Shown piece by piece: positions 44,785 through 56,115 of a DNA stretch of 64,000 nt. The DNA is from Candidula unifasciata. Its lineage: Eukaryota; Mollusca; Gastropoda; Stylommatophora; Geomitridae. A program made the position numbers and the translations under genes. The stretch covers positions 394,443 to 458,442 of the forward strand of contig CAJHNH020001580.1 of the NCBI GenBank assembly GCA_905116865.2, in the 5' to 3' direction. The notes under the pieces are model-generated. The model worked only from the letters and a program-made list of their open reading frames with translations, did not search any database and had not been told where the DNA came from. Position 1 is the stretch's first letter. Each line of letters starts with the position of its first letter.

Positions 44785-45455
44785 GGCATCCTAATATTAT
44801 GGCGGCCATAAAATATCCTTACGGGGCTCAGTTCTATTAAAAATATGCTGGCTCCGTATAATGAAACAAATGCTCTAACAGGGTCTCACCGCTGACTGTA
44901 TCCCCCGCGCCACTACGCGCGGCACGGATGGGTGCTAAACTAGATGGCTGGGACTCACGAGCAGCAGCTACCGCATCTCCTGCAGCTTCCTCCAATTAAT
45001 TTGCTCGTGAGTCCCAGGCACCTAGTTTAGCCCCCATCCGCTACGAGCGTAGCGGCGTGGGAGATACGCTCGGCGTTGAGTTTAATCGCGTTCTGCGCAT
45101 GCCGAAAAGTGTGAGGATACAGGTCGGCAAGTCTGACATCTACCGCTGCTAAATCCTCAATCGGACGAACAGTATTGCTAATCTGCATCAGAGCGCGTGG
45201 TCTACCCGCCATATCGCTTTCATCGTCTGTAATGTCTCGAAATTGTCAAGTCGCTATTATTGTCTGCTAGTATCGTCTGCAGAAACACTCGAAATTGTCA
45301 ACAGTGGCTTCTACCGTCTGCAATGTTGCGTCTCTTGAAATTGTTAAGTAATCCTAGTTTTGCAGCGATTTGTTCCTTGGCAGACAGTCCGCATTTTACA
45401 TATGCCTGAGCCCCGTAAGAATATTTTATGGCAGCCATAATATTAGGACGCTGTT
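44785..45455. mobile_element. foldback-type inverted-repeat element with nested hairpin
   Basis: Outer inverted repeats of about 47 bp (44785-44831 and 45408-45455; TCCTAATATTATGGC, CCATAAAATAT, TTACGGGGCTCAG) enclose an inner inverted repeat of about 70 bp per arm (44914-44985 and 44998-45066; CTAAACTAG, GGGACTCACGAGCA). There is no transposase frame. No clear target duplication was found. Confidence 0.8.
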
Positions 45456-45690
45456 TGGAGGAGAGCCAAATATTCTGGCCATATTAAACACCAGGCGGAT
45501 TAGAAAAAAATAATAATAGAAGGTATGGTACTGGGAAGGAGAGGTAGATGCCGACCAACATGAAGATGGCCACAGAAAATACGTGACTTCTTTGAAATGA
45601 AAGTGCAAGAGGCGGGACAGCTGACGACAGACCGAGTGTTCACTGTTTTTCAGGCAGACCGTGGTGAGAGCGACGTTCTATAAAGTTATA
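45456..45690 (+). mobile_element. LINE fragment
   Basis: Broken plus-strand frames contain an ILAILNTRRI segment (decayed GHIKR), EGMVLGRRGRC and then AGQLTTDRVFTVFQADRGES, the family of 41775-42295. It abuts the foldback element. Confidence 0.65.
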
Positions 45691-46077
45691 AAGGACCTTT
45701 ATGATATATGGTAATGATTCTTAGGGGGGAAAAAATGCCGGGACTCATTATTTATAAAAGTTCTTAAAAAAGGTGCCACCACAAAGTTTCTGTTTGTAAT
45801 AATATAATAGTAATTTCCCGGTGTCTCAGGTGTGATTTATATATTTCGAACACGGCTATGACCTAATCAATCCAGAAACATACTAAGTTCAGTCAGTACG
45901 TAATTGACACATGTATGCCGGTTATATTTCACCGCAATATGCAGACACAAACCTGCTCCCTTGCCGATATGTTGTCTAAACAGAAGAAACATCGCCTCAT
46001 GTTGTCTATTTAAGTTATGGACTGCTAGACGTAACCTTTGACCCTCATTTCCAACACCACGTCGTAGATTCGCATAG

Positions 46078-47885
46078 TTAGGCAGTCATAACAATATTAT
46101 TTTCGTCAGTGCAATATTTAAACGAATGCTTATTGTAGTTTGACCATGAAAAACTAGTTAATTTAGAACTGACATCTCTGCACTTGGGACATTCGTAGTC
46201 ATGTTCAGTCTCCTTCCTCAAAAGCAAACGAAAAGTCGATATGCTGCCAGTACCAGTTGCAACTTGATTACTAGTCCACATGTGGACACCCTCCCCTCCC
46301 CCCCCTCCCCTTTTAGTGTTGAAGATCTTTCAGAGCATCTGTTCACTTCCCGCTGAATTAGTCTTTCGAGGTATGGATACTCTATCTATTCTGTTACAGT
46401 GTCCACTTGATCACAGATAGCCTTTACCACATCTGCTATATCATTAAGTAACTCAAAACCAAGAGGAGCAACATCAACCATCTATCAACTTGCTCATTAC
46501 CCCTAGCACCCGCACATCATCATCATCATCATCATCAGTTCTCGTTATGCCTAGTGGCACATGAGGCTTCATAGAGGACTTTCCATGCTTTCCTGTCATG
46601 TGCAATCTTTAGTGCAGTTTTCCATGTCAAAGATGCCACACTCAGGTCACTTTCCATCGTTCGTCTCCATGTTGTTTTTGGGCGCCCCTGTTTTCTCTTT
46701 ACCTCTGGTGTCCATGTGAGAGCTGTTTTGGCAGGTATATCAGAAGTAATTCTCATAACGTGGCCAAGCCATTTCCATCTTCTCTTGGTAATCATACTGT
46801 CTAAAGTTTCTTGGTTTGTGGCTTGAAGTAGTTTAGTGTTTGAGATTGTAACTGGCCAGAAAATTTTGATAATTCTACGTAGACATGTGTGGTGGAAGGT
46901 GGACAGCTTGTGTGCATTCTTTTTGGTCATTCTCCAGCATTCCGCTCCATAAAGAAGAACTGGCAAAATGATGCCCTTGTAGAGTCGGAGTTTCGTTCCT
47001 CCGCAGTAATTGTTGGATTTCCAGATTTGCCTCATCCTTCCAAAAGCAGCTCTAGCTTTGTTCAGACGTGACTGTATGTCTTCCTCTGTCCCTCCCAGTA
47101 GGGACACCACACTGCCAAGTTATGTGAAATGTTTTACATTTTCAAGTGATTTGTTATTTATGGTCACTGGTTGTGGGTTTGGACTGTTTGTCATGATCTT
47201 AGTTTTCTTTGCATTTATTCTCAGTCCCACCATTTCTGCTGTGCAGTTTAGTCTGTTACTTTTCTCTTGTATATGTTCATGTTTATGTGATAGGAGTGCT
47301 ATATCATCTGCAAAATCAAGGTCCTCAAGCATGGTGAATGAAGTCCATCGTATGCCTCTTAATGTCCTGTCTACTGTGTTCTTTAGTATCCAATCAATCA
47401 CAAGGTTGAAGAGGAGAGATGACATAACACCAACCCTGTCTTACACCCGTCTTTACTGGGAAAGATGTATTGTAATTTTTTATACTGCAGGAAAAGTCTT
47501 TATAGAAGAGAGCAATTATGTTGATTATTTTTTTCTGGAATTCCATAATGTCGTAAAATTTTCCACAGACCGTCTCTATGGACGCTGTCAAAAGCTTTTT
47601 CAAAGTCCACAAAATTAATATATATACTTCTCTGCCATTCGTTGCATTGTTCTAAAATGTTACGTATGGCACCCGCACATCCTTAACAAAAAATCCTCAT
47701 GTTTCTGATCTGAGTCTCATCAAACGATGCAAGTCATTCTACGCGTATAACGACAGTTTCTATTTCCCTAAGCATACTCTATGGGTCATTTACCATTGCA
47801 ACATGTTTGCTGTTCTCAGGGCCAGAAACTACCGTTACAACCTCCACGTCCATTCTCATACTAGCAACTGACGAAATACATCGAA
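46078..47885 (-). mobile_element. older RNase H LINE relic (family RNH-L) split by a younger LINE
   Basis: Two parts, 47885-47682 (RMDVEVV then NDP.SMLREIETVV) and 46505-46078 (GNEQVDRW, then TGTGSISTFRLLLRKETEHD and YECPKCRDVSS), form one RNase H LINE 3' region once the insertion at 46519-47668 and one copy of its target duplication are removed. Confidence 0.8.
46519..47668 (-). mobile_element. 5'-truncated RTE-like LINE with (ATG)n tail and 13-bp TSD
   Basis: GCACCCGCACATC flanks the insertion at 46506-46518 and 47669-47681. The minus-strand frames carry RT blocks TGVRQG, SSLLFNLVIDWIL, LDFADDIALLS and GLRINAKKTKIM, then PVLLYGAECWRMTKK, KRRWKWLGHVMRI and a (ATG)n tail. Defects visible are a frameshift near 47415 and an in-frame TAA near 47120. 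Length and tail type suggest an RTE-clade element. Confidence 0.9.
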
Positions 47886-47889
47886 ATAT

Positions 47890-48790
47890 GTCAGGCAATA
47901 AATTGTCCAGTCTGTTGTTTCAGCCCATGTTTTATTTTATAGCTCATATAGTGGGTCTGTCGACACACTCCTGCCCCAGAGACAGATTTTAGCTCAAGGA
48001 TATTTACCAAATAGTTGACATTTTTCTTCATCTCTTCACATCCTGCCGGTCTCTCTTTCCCTCCAGCTTTCCCATTATAACAAAACACTGTGGTTTCCCC
48101 CTTTCTCATGGTATACCAAATCGTCAACCATATTCCTCTTTCACCCTTTCCCCACACATTCCCTTATCTTCTCTTTCCCGAAAAATGCACAGTGGAGATA
48201 ATTTATTTCAAGAGGTATAGTGACACTTTCTTCGCCGTTTTCACCAATCTTCTGTGCTAGCGGGAAAAAGGAAAAAAAAAACTCTCTATCTATTCATGTC
48301 TTGATATCTGGGATGAACTACGATAAGTGCAGAAGTGTAAAGAAAACATGTCATTCACTGTAAGGTTGCGATAACCCTATCCAGTTGTACAATGAAATAG
48401 AAAACATTCTGTAGAGTTGTCTCCCCGTGACATGTTATTGCTGTTGACAACAGTAAAGCTAACGTGTTTCTACAAGCTGTCAGAGAACAGTCCGCGGCAT
48501 GATATTCCAGACTAAAGAATTGCCGAGTTTTAAAACATCCATTCTAGATATGTCTGCACGATCATGAAATCACGCACTCTGAGGGGTAAAAGGGACACAC
48601 AGTTCGTCAGAAATAAACAGAATAAGGCCAAGGGTCATTATCACGTTCTTGACCGGCACGGTCATCGTTCTACGCCCCAGGACAGGTCACTACAAACTAA
48701 AAAAAACATATACACAGGCTTCATCTGAATAATTTACCGCCGTGCCTATGTAGGATGTGTGTACAAACCACAGAAAATGGTATGCAAATG
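47890..48790. other. intergenic sequence, nothing recognised
   Basis: No repeat family, coding block or RNA gene recognised in this stretch. Confidence 0.4.
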
Positions 48791-48794
48791 TAAT

Positions 48795-49115
48795 GTTATT
48801 TCATCATCATCAGCCAGCAAGTCCTCTCCTCACGGCACGCCTGAAAGTATCGCTTTTCCTAGCGGGATTCTACAGCCCCATGTGCTTTTAATGTCCATGT
48901 ATCTTCAATGTCCGTATCCATATTCACGGAGGTCAACCTCTGCTTCGCTTTCCACAAGCTGCACCCTTCAACATCGTCTTTTCCAAGCCACCAGGACGTT
49001 TGATGTGGCCAAAATACTTCAGCTTTCCGGACAGGATGCTGTTAATGAGCCAGTTCTCCTTGATTATTAACTCGTGTAGAATATCGATGTTTTTTCTCTT
49101 CTTGATCCAGTTATT
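48795..49115 (-). mobile_element. LINE 3' fragment with ATG-type tail
   Basis: The minus strand reads DILHELIIKENWLINSILSG, then KLKYFGHIKRPGGLEKTMLK, and ends in GATGATGATG. It is the same family as 41775-42295. Confidence 0.75.
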
Positions 49116-49394
49116 TTATTTACAGTCCATTAAAATAGAACGAGTCAGCATATTCAAGGTTGTACGTAACTAAAAAGGAACTAAAAAAAAAAAAGTCAAT
49201 TTTATCACAAGCACAGGTCTGTAGGTGTAAATCATGGATGCAGTCACTAAAAAAATATCTCAAGAAAATCTAGTCAACTTATAAACACTTTCATTATCAC
49301 TAAAGAAGAAAATATGAGCCTCTGGGCTGAACACGCTGCACAAACAATCGTACTATACGGAGAATCAAGAATACTGAGTGACGTTCAACCCAAC

Positions 49395-49500
49395 CACGAC
49401 CACACAACAAACTATAAACACCCGGTGACATAAAGTACCACCACTCGTGTGAGAATCACCAGGGCACAAGTTCCTGAAACCCCGTTTAACCGTTAAGTTA
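49395..49500 (+). mobile_element. interspersed repeat family F, partial
   Basis: ATAAACACCCGGTGACATAA and TTCCTGAAACCCCGTTTAAC match the start of the family F copy at 63347. Confidence 0.6.
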
Positions 49501-49514
49501 TATTAGGTTCCCTG

Positions 49515-50270
49515 ACATTAGCAGGGTGGAGCTTTAAAATACCACAGCAATTGCGACATCACAAAAATGGAAGACATGCATAACATCTGCAAAGCCACTC
49601 CTTGGAGCGGAACCTGACACTGATCATAAACTTCTTGTTGCAGATTTTGAAATAAAACTGGAAAAAAAAGTGTTGAGAGGGGCAAAGCCAATACGTTTGG
49701 ATTTAGATAATATATCAAGTGATTACAGCGTCGAGGTTAGAAACAAATTGGAGTCACTTTCAGCAGTGCAGGAGATAATACATCTGATGAGTTAGCCATT
49801 GAAGCAAGATACAGCATAGTCTCAATATCTCAAAACATGATTGTTAAAAAAAAACGACACAAGAAACAGATTTACATTACAGAAAAGGAAACAAAAAACA
49901 TTCAAGCTGATAGAAGAAGGAAGAAATGTTTAACAAACAGGGCAAGAATTTAAAAAAAGCAATGCTTATAGGTACTGCACAGGGAAGCTACGAGTATCAG
50001 GGAAGATACTAAAAACTTTTTAATGAACACCTGTAATAGGAAAGAACAACTCCAAATGCAAGGAAGAGACGGAGACTTGTTTGAAGAAATTAAAAACTTA
50101 AAAGGCACATTCAGGCCACCATCTTATGTAATAAATGATTAAAACGGTAACCAGTGACATAAACGTAAGACCTATTAGAAAGATGGAAAGAATGCTTTAG
50201 AAAAATGTATGAGGATCCGAAATGTGGTTCAGAAACAATTTATGTAAGTGACGATATTTATAATACAGTC
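49515..50270 (+). mobile_element. decayed LINE fragment (endonuclease-RT linker region)
   Basis: Broken plus-strand frames read DHKLLVADFEIKLEKK, RLDLDNISSDYSVEVRNK and DGDLFEEIKNLKGTF, the conserved spacer between the endonuclease and reverse transcriptase of RTE-like LINEs. Confidence 0.7.
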
Positions 50271-50274
50271 ATCT

Positions 50275-50466
50275 CTTTGTGAGATGCAATTTTTCGGTAT
50301 CTGAAGCCCTACTCTGGCTCTTGCCAGGAGCCGCAATATAGCCTGGCCATAAATACGGTCTAATGCCTGAACGCGGTTTCCGGGACTCTCCAGGGATGAA
50401 CCTCATCCACATGGTGGCACTTTGTGTCATTGTGTGTTTATCGCGTGTGTGATGTCCTAGTGGGGT
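50275..50466 (-). mobile_element. interspersed repeat, family F
   Basis: CATCTCTTTGTGAGATGCAA, GGCCATAAATACGGTCTAAT, GTGGCACTTTGTGTCATTGT and GTGTGATGTCCTAGTGGGGT align with the copies at 33400 and 63347. It is inserted within the LINE relic that surrounds it. Confidence 0.8.
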
Positions 50467-51310
50467 AAAGAACAGGAGCCTTTAATGGATGAGGTACGAT
50501 CAGCAATATACATTTTGAAGAAAGAAAAGTGTGTGGATCTGCGTGATCGGTACTGCTAGCGCAAAGCAACTACCGGAAAAAACTTGTGCTAGAAGGAGTC
50601 CTTCAGTGCAGTGTCTTGAATATAAAAATGTAACTAACCCTAGACAGTGGGGGTGTGAGAGTGTGCTCAGGCGCTTAGCTTTGCAGCCAGCGTTGTTAAG
50701 GTTGGATAGCTTCTTTTAGGGGAGGTGAAAAGTTAAATTTAAGTAGCCTGCCAATGACTCGTAAAGTCAACCCTACCCCCTAGTGGTGCACACTGAAAAA
50801 TTGAAGCCGCGATGTTTCAGGCTAACGGCCGGCAGTGGTGTAACTGATTGCTGCTACACAAGAAATATTGAACACATAAAGGACAGACTCTTGCGAACAT
50901 TTGGGCACTAGAACAGAAAAAAAAACTACATGTGAAAAGTGCCGTCTCCGCAAGGTCAGTAACAACACAAGAAGAGACGGGTTACGAATACCAGGATTAG
51001 AGAGAAAGTCGGCATAATATTACAATGATTGACAAAGAATGAAATGGTTCAGCCATTTGGTGAGAATGTAGCCAGACCCAACTACACATGAGACTTTTTA
51101 CAGCAGAACCTTTGGGAGGAAGGCGAGAGAACGAACAAAGAGAGAGATATGGATAAATGGTGTAGCAGAAATCTGCAAAAAGATAAACTAATCGATCGTC
51201 CAAGCCACCCGAGAAGCACAAGACAAATACAGAAAACCACGACTCTGTGCAACAACCTGGTATCAATAAGGCGACACAAAAAAAAAAAGACGAAGAAGAA
51301 GAAGACACTT
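50467..51310 (+). mobile_element. decayed LINE 3' part with (GAA)n tail
   Basis: EPLMDEVRSAIYILK near 50476 continues the LINE upstream of the family F insertion. 50950-51250 gives RNTRRDGLRIPGLERKSA, RMKWFSHLVRM and a TREIWINGV-like end. The tail is GACGAAGAAGAAGAAGAC at about 51290-51306. Confidence 0.65.
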
Positions 51311-51399
51311 TGGCATGTATGCATTCGGACACGCACAGTACAAGTGTGTAGGTAGCCTGGGCACGCAGACGTCAACATGGAAATATATTTCTGCCGGAC

Positions 51400-53082
51400 T
51401 GTCACATATCACTCCTGTCGCGTGCCTAATGTAAGGATTCCTCCTTCAGAACCAACAGCACTCTCAGCCATGAAAATGAATGTATGTAATCAATATAAAT
51501 TAGATATATAAAAGTGAGACAAATGCCAGATCTCAGGATATCATGTCCAAATCACAAAGATACTACACAGACAGAAGGTCTTGGAGATGACATCTTCTCA
51601 TCACTGGACACAAGGAGCTGTGAGGAACACAACATCATGCGAAGCATCAGACTTATCTTCTCTTCTCTCTGTCTATGATGCCTCCCTCAGCTCCGGATGA
51701 TTCGACTGTCTTTGACTCTGGGAATTCTGCTCCACTGGATCAAGTAGTAAGAGTACTTCACTATATATGACACAGCAACTGTACCGGTATTCAGCAAGTC
51801 TCTATCACCAGTAAGGACACACAATGTCTTTGAGCCACATTAACCTCTAGCACTGGTAGCTGTTTGAGGTACCATCCCCCACATTTTGGAGATGTCAGGA
51901 ACCTTCACAGGTGTTAGCTGGTGGGTAACAAGTTGGTTCTGGTGGTTTGATGGTTGGTGGATGTTGGTGAGACTGTGAATCTTCTGCCAGCTCTTCAGAA
52001 AATATACATCCTGTCAAGAAAATAACTCAACATTAGTCATCACCAAGAGGGTAACATCTTGACAGGAAAGACAGAGCAAGCATCAGTCATCAACCCCCAT
52101 CTGCTGACTCCTCCCTGCTCTCCTGTTTCATTCCTCAGATTGCCTCTCCAGACCAAAAGACATAAGTCTCCTATATTTATCTGTCTGTTTAGTGCAAGAG
52201 AAGGCAAGTCAGATATACAGTGGAGATAGATAAAGTGGTCTAACACATATATCACTCTCCCTCTCCCCCTCACTCTGCACACAGACACCAATATTTACTG
52301 TCAGTACCTGCATTCACTAGCTTTCCCAACCGCCCCAGCACTCCTTGATCTGGGTCAAGCACACACATACTTTGATTAACAAAGCCCTGACCCAATTCTG
52401 TCCCCATTTCGTATGTACAGATTCTTTAAGTAGTTTAAAACGTACACAATTGTAAGGACATTAAATTTTTATCAGTATGGGTGGTTTATTGAGGGCATAA
52501 GCTATTTAGTCTGTACAGTGGAAGATCTACGTTCGAATCCGCTACTCTAGCGATCAAGAACGGTCGAACTAAGTGAGATCACACAGCCGATACTGATTTC
52601 TCTACAGCAGTGACTACTTTACAGACATCATTCTAGGTACTCGTAAACTATAATTAACTTACCCAAGCATATGTAAAAACTGAGACATTTCCAGATTGCC
52701 TTGAAAAGTGAAATTTATACAGGCACAGATTAACACATCTGGACACTTGAGAAGCTGGCAAGGAGAATAGCGTCACTTAGACACTTCAGGCGTTGGTACA
52801 AAAGAAGTCCCTTGTATATTTGGGCAAGGAGTAAATCGGTTTCCAAGAAACCTCAAATAACTCCCTTAATATATCTCCAAGAGATATACATTTAAAAGTG
52901 GAGTTTAGTTAAAGTAACCAGAAAAGGCAGACATAATAATGTTGTCCAATACAGGCCTATATATATAGATATAAGGGACTATATATTTCTGGGCGAGTCC
53001 AAGTTTGAATTTTGTGCAGATTACAGGTAAGACAGGTTATCAGCCTTACAGACCGATGCGTAATGGCTATCATTTCACGACA
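51400..53082 (-). mobile_element. 3' LTR of the Gmr1-like element (left copy)
   Basis: Begins TGTCACATATCACTCC and ends CATTTCACGACA, so the termini are TGTC...GACA. It is about 1.68 kb. It lacks about 295 bp that the right LTR has (57958-58252). Outside the indels the two LTRs differ at roughly one to two positions per hundred. An 83-codon minus-strand frame (52291-52040) is open in both LTRs. Confidence 0.85.
52490..52560 (+). promoter_or_regulatory. tRNA-like segment inside the LTR
   Basis: ATAAGCTATTTAGTCTGTAC, GTGGAAGATC and ACGTTCGAATCCGCTAC resemble a tRNA gene with a B-box, on the strand opposite to the element. The same segment is in the right LTR at about 59275-59345. It could be a captured SINE head or a Pol III promoter remnant. 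Confidence 0.35.
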
Positions 53083-53085
53083 GTA

Positions 53086-53103
53086 CCCCCCCCCCCCCCC
53101 CCC
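53086..53103 (-). promoter_or_regulatory. candidate polypurine tract (G run) of the LTR element
   Basis: On the minus strand CTTCCTT followed by about 18 G residues and TAC lies directly before the 3' LTR (starts TGTCGTGAAATG at 53082). Position fits the primer site for plus-strand synthesis; a pure G run of this length is unusual. Confidence 0.55.
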
Positions 53104-53143
53104 AAGGAAGAGCGTACTACGCGAATGAAAAATGATCAGCCAT

Positions 53144-53674
53144 TTACACATCTATGGACTCACTACTTTCAGCTTGCTCATCACCTTCAGTCTGTGAATT
53201 ATCAGACAAGGGATGGCGGCTCAAGAAATCTGCTCCCACATTCTGATTACCAGGAATATATTCCACAGTAAACGAATAGGGTTGCAGTAGCAAAGACCAC
53301 CTCATCAATCTTGGATTCAAATGGGTAGAAGATGCCAAGAATACGAGGGGTTGGTGGTCAGTTTGTACTGTGAATTGTACACCATATAAATAAGGTTGGA
53401 ACCGCTGTACGCTCCAAACCAAAGCAAGACACTCTCGCTCAATACAGGAGTAACGTCGTTCAGCCTGGTTGAGCTTTCTGCTGGCATATGCCACAGGAAA
53501 GAGAGTCTCAGAATCCTGTAAACCTGTCTGAAGGATTGTGGCCCCAATTCCCACCCCACTCGCATCAGTGCGCAAAACAAAGGGCTTAGATAAGTCCGGA
53601 AGTTGCAGCACTGGGGATGAAGTTAATTTCTCTTTCAGAGTGCGGTAAGCGTCTTCACACTCAGGGTCCAACAT
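53144..53674 (-). pseudogene. LTR element RNase H domain
   Basis: The frame carries the Ty3-type RNase H motifs: LRTDASGVGIGA, CIERECLALVWSVQ, QTDHQPLVFL and PGNQNVGADFLSRHP, and ends in an acidic tail. It degrades the RNA strand during reverse transcription. It is joined to the RT upstream by a one-base frameshift near 53650-53670. The domain frame itself is open. Confidence 0.9.
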
Positions 53675-54243
53675 ACCTTCTCAGGACGATCTTTTTTGGT
53701 GGCATCTGTTAAAGGTGCCGCTATAGAATTGAAGTTCTGAATGAACTTTTGATAATATCCGCACAGGGATACAAAGGAACGGACTTCCTTTTTCGTTGTA
53801 GGTCTAGGAGCTTTCTTAAGCTTCTCAATGTTCTTGGGTTCTGGGCTAATGGTTCCTTCAGAAACCGTGTGCCCCAGAAACTCCAAGTCCCGCCAAGCCA
53901 ATTTGCATTTGGTAGGTCGGGCAGTCAGACCTGTTTCTTTCAACCTCTGTAAGAGTTTTTGCAACGAAACTAAGTGCTCCTCGAAGGTCTCGGAAGCCAC
54001 CAGAATATCGTCCATAAAATTGGAGATAGAGGGGTCCCCCAAGGGGTTTAAAAGCAGTCTCATCATTCTGGTGAAGGCCCCCGGAGCATTGCAAGTTCCA
54101 AAAGGAAGGACGTTAAATTCATAATGGGCATCTGAAGTGCTAAAAGCTAAATATTTACGCACCTCTTTCCTGACAGGGATCTGATAGTACCCTTTGCTCA
54201 GGTCAATTTTGGAAAAAAAAACTGGCCTTATTGAGCCGGGCAA
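53635..54243 (-). pseudogene. LTR element reverse transcriptase core
   Basis: Motifs in order are FSKIDLSKGYYQIPV, FNVLPFGTCNAPGAFTRMM, NFMDDILVAS (the YxDD box as FMDD), and LEFLGHTVSEGTI with RSFVSLCGYYQKFI in the connection region. The upstream RT blocks are in the preceding frame, separated by a one-base shift in a run of nine T at about 54213-54221. Confidence 0.9.
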
Positions 54244-56104
54244 ACAGATGACTCTGATCAGGAAGGGGCTCCGGAAGAAATTCCGTTACCCTGTTCAGTT
54301 GTCTGTAGTCTATGCACAGACGATGCTCACCTGAAGGTTTCCTCAAGAGAACCACATTAGCACTGTAAGGGGACTCTGAGGGTGAAATCACACCTTCCTT
54401 AAGTAGATATTCGATCTCCTTTCTTACTGCTTCCTCTTTAGAGAAAGGGATCTGAAAAGGGCGTTGACGAATAGGCTCATCAGTAACCAATGTCATATCA
54501 TACTCCATTAATGAAGTGCGCCCTGGCTTCTCTGTCAGGACAGAATCGTACTCTGACAAGAGTTGCCCTATAGCTTGTTTCTGAGAGACAGAGAGAGTTG
54601 GGTTAACCTCTACATCTTTATAGGTCTCCCTGGGGTGAAGAGGATATTCCACAGCTGTGGCTTCTCCACCTTCCACCTCCATAGCTACAGAAAGTGTCAA
54701 GAGGGTCGGTGTGTCACTTACCTCTCTCTCGTTGTATTTCCGGAGGAGATTAATGTGATAGACCTTTGACTTACCTTTAATGTTGATCTTATAATGGATC
54801 CTGGATATCTTCTCTACCACCGTATAAGGGCCTCCCCAAGCTAACTCTAACTTAGACTTCCCTGATGGTAGCAGCAAAAGCACCCTATCTCCAACCTCAA
54901 GACATCGTTCCTTCGTCTTCCGGTTGAAATGTGCAGCGTACCTCTTACGTGCACGAATCAAGTTCTCTTTAGCCAGGTCCCACCCTAGCTTTAACCTTTC
55001 CTTGAGTTCCTGCACATACTGTGATATGGTTTTCAAGGAATCATCTGCCCCCTCGTCTGTCCATGTCTTCCTGAGAATGGCCAAGGGTCCAGAAATGGGT
55101 CTTCCGAACACCAAGGTCGCAGGTGGAAATCCAGTAGAGGCATTGGGTACTTCCCGGTAGGCGAATAGTGCTGCAGACAGATACTCGTCCCACCTCTCTG
55201 GCTTTTCCTGGGTTAATCTTCTCAGAAGCGATACCAACGTTCCATTGAACCGCTCATTCTGGCCGTTCGCTTGGGGTCGGTATGGACTGGTGCAAATGTG
55301 TTGAGACTTGATTATCTGAAACACTTCCTCCATTAGTTTCCCTTTAAACTGAGATCCATTGTCTGTCAGTATCTGCGAAGGGAATCCCACTCTGGTGAAA
55401 ATGCTCATCAATGCCTCTGCCACAGTCTTACTGTCAATCCTCCGAAGTGCAACAGCCTCCGGATACCCTGAACAACAGTCGACCAAGGTCAATATGTAAG
55501 CATTCTTCTTCTTTGTGAGAGGAAGTGGTCCAACCAAATCGACCGCCACCCTTTCAAAAGGTGTGGAGGTGACAGGGGTTTCCCCCAGTCCGACTGGTGC
55601 ATTCCTGCCTTTGGGAGCTACCTTCTGGCACTCCGGACAGGATTTGACATAACGCATGATATCTGCTGACATACCTGGCCAAAAGTAATGACAGGCAATG
55701 CGTTGTGTCGTTGCATGAATTCCCATATGGGCACTATAGGCTATAGTGTGCCCCATCTGGAGAATCTGCTGTCTATATGTTTTGGGTACTACAAGTTGAC
55801 TGTGCTCTGTATACTTGTCACTTGCCCATCTGTAAAGCAACTTACCTTTCATGAAGAATTCTTTCTTCAAAGGGGGATTGTGACTTGCAGTTAACTTTTT
55901 AAAACATGCCTTAAGGGTTGGGTCACTACTTTGGGCCACCTTAATTTCCTCAGGAAGAGGATTTACATGAGGAGAATCCTCTAAGGCACTTTTATGTTGT
56001 GCTCGGGTGGTCACCGCAGCAAGATGCTCTGAAGGTTTCTTCGGCTCTGCTAAAAATACATAAGTAGCGCCAAGAATTAAATCAAAGGTACAGTGTTCGA
56101 GCAC
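54203..56104 (-). pseudogene. LTR element protease end, integrase and RT N-terminus
   Basis: A 633-codon frame. Residues 8-15 (DLILGATY) end the protease. A zinc-binding H119-H126-C156-C159 set is followed by the integrase catalytic triad D189, D248 and E284 (spacing 58 and 35: VDLVGP, LTDNGSQ, NERFNG). A GPY-type module follows near residue 425 (WGGPYTVVEK). From about residue 490 the RT begins (EEAVRKEIEYLLKEGVI, SPYSANVVLLRKPSG, CIDYRQLN). Integrase thus lies before RT. The frame is shifted from gag by one base near 56150. Confidence 0.92.
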
Positions 56105-56115
56105 TGCAGCCTCAA

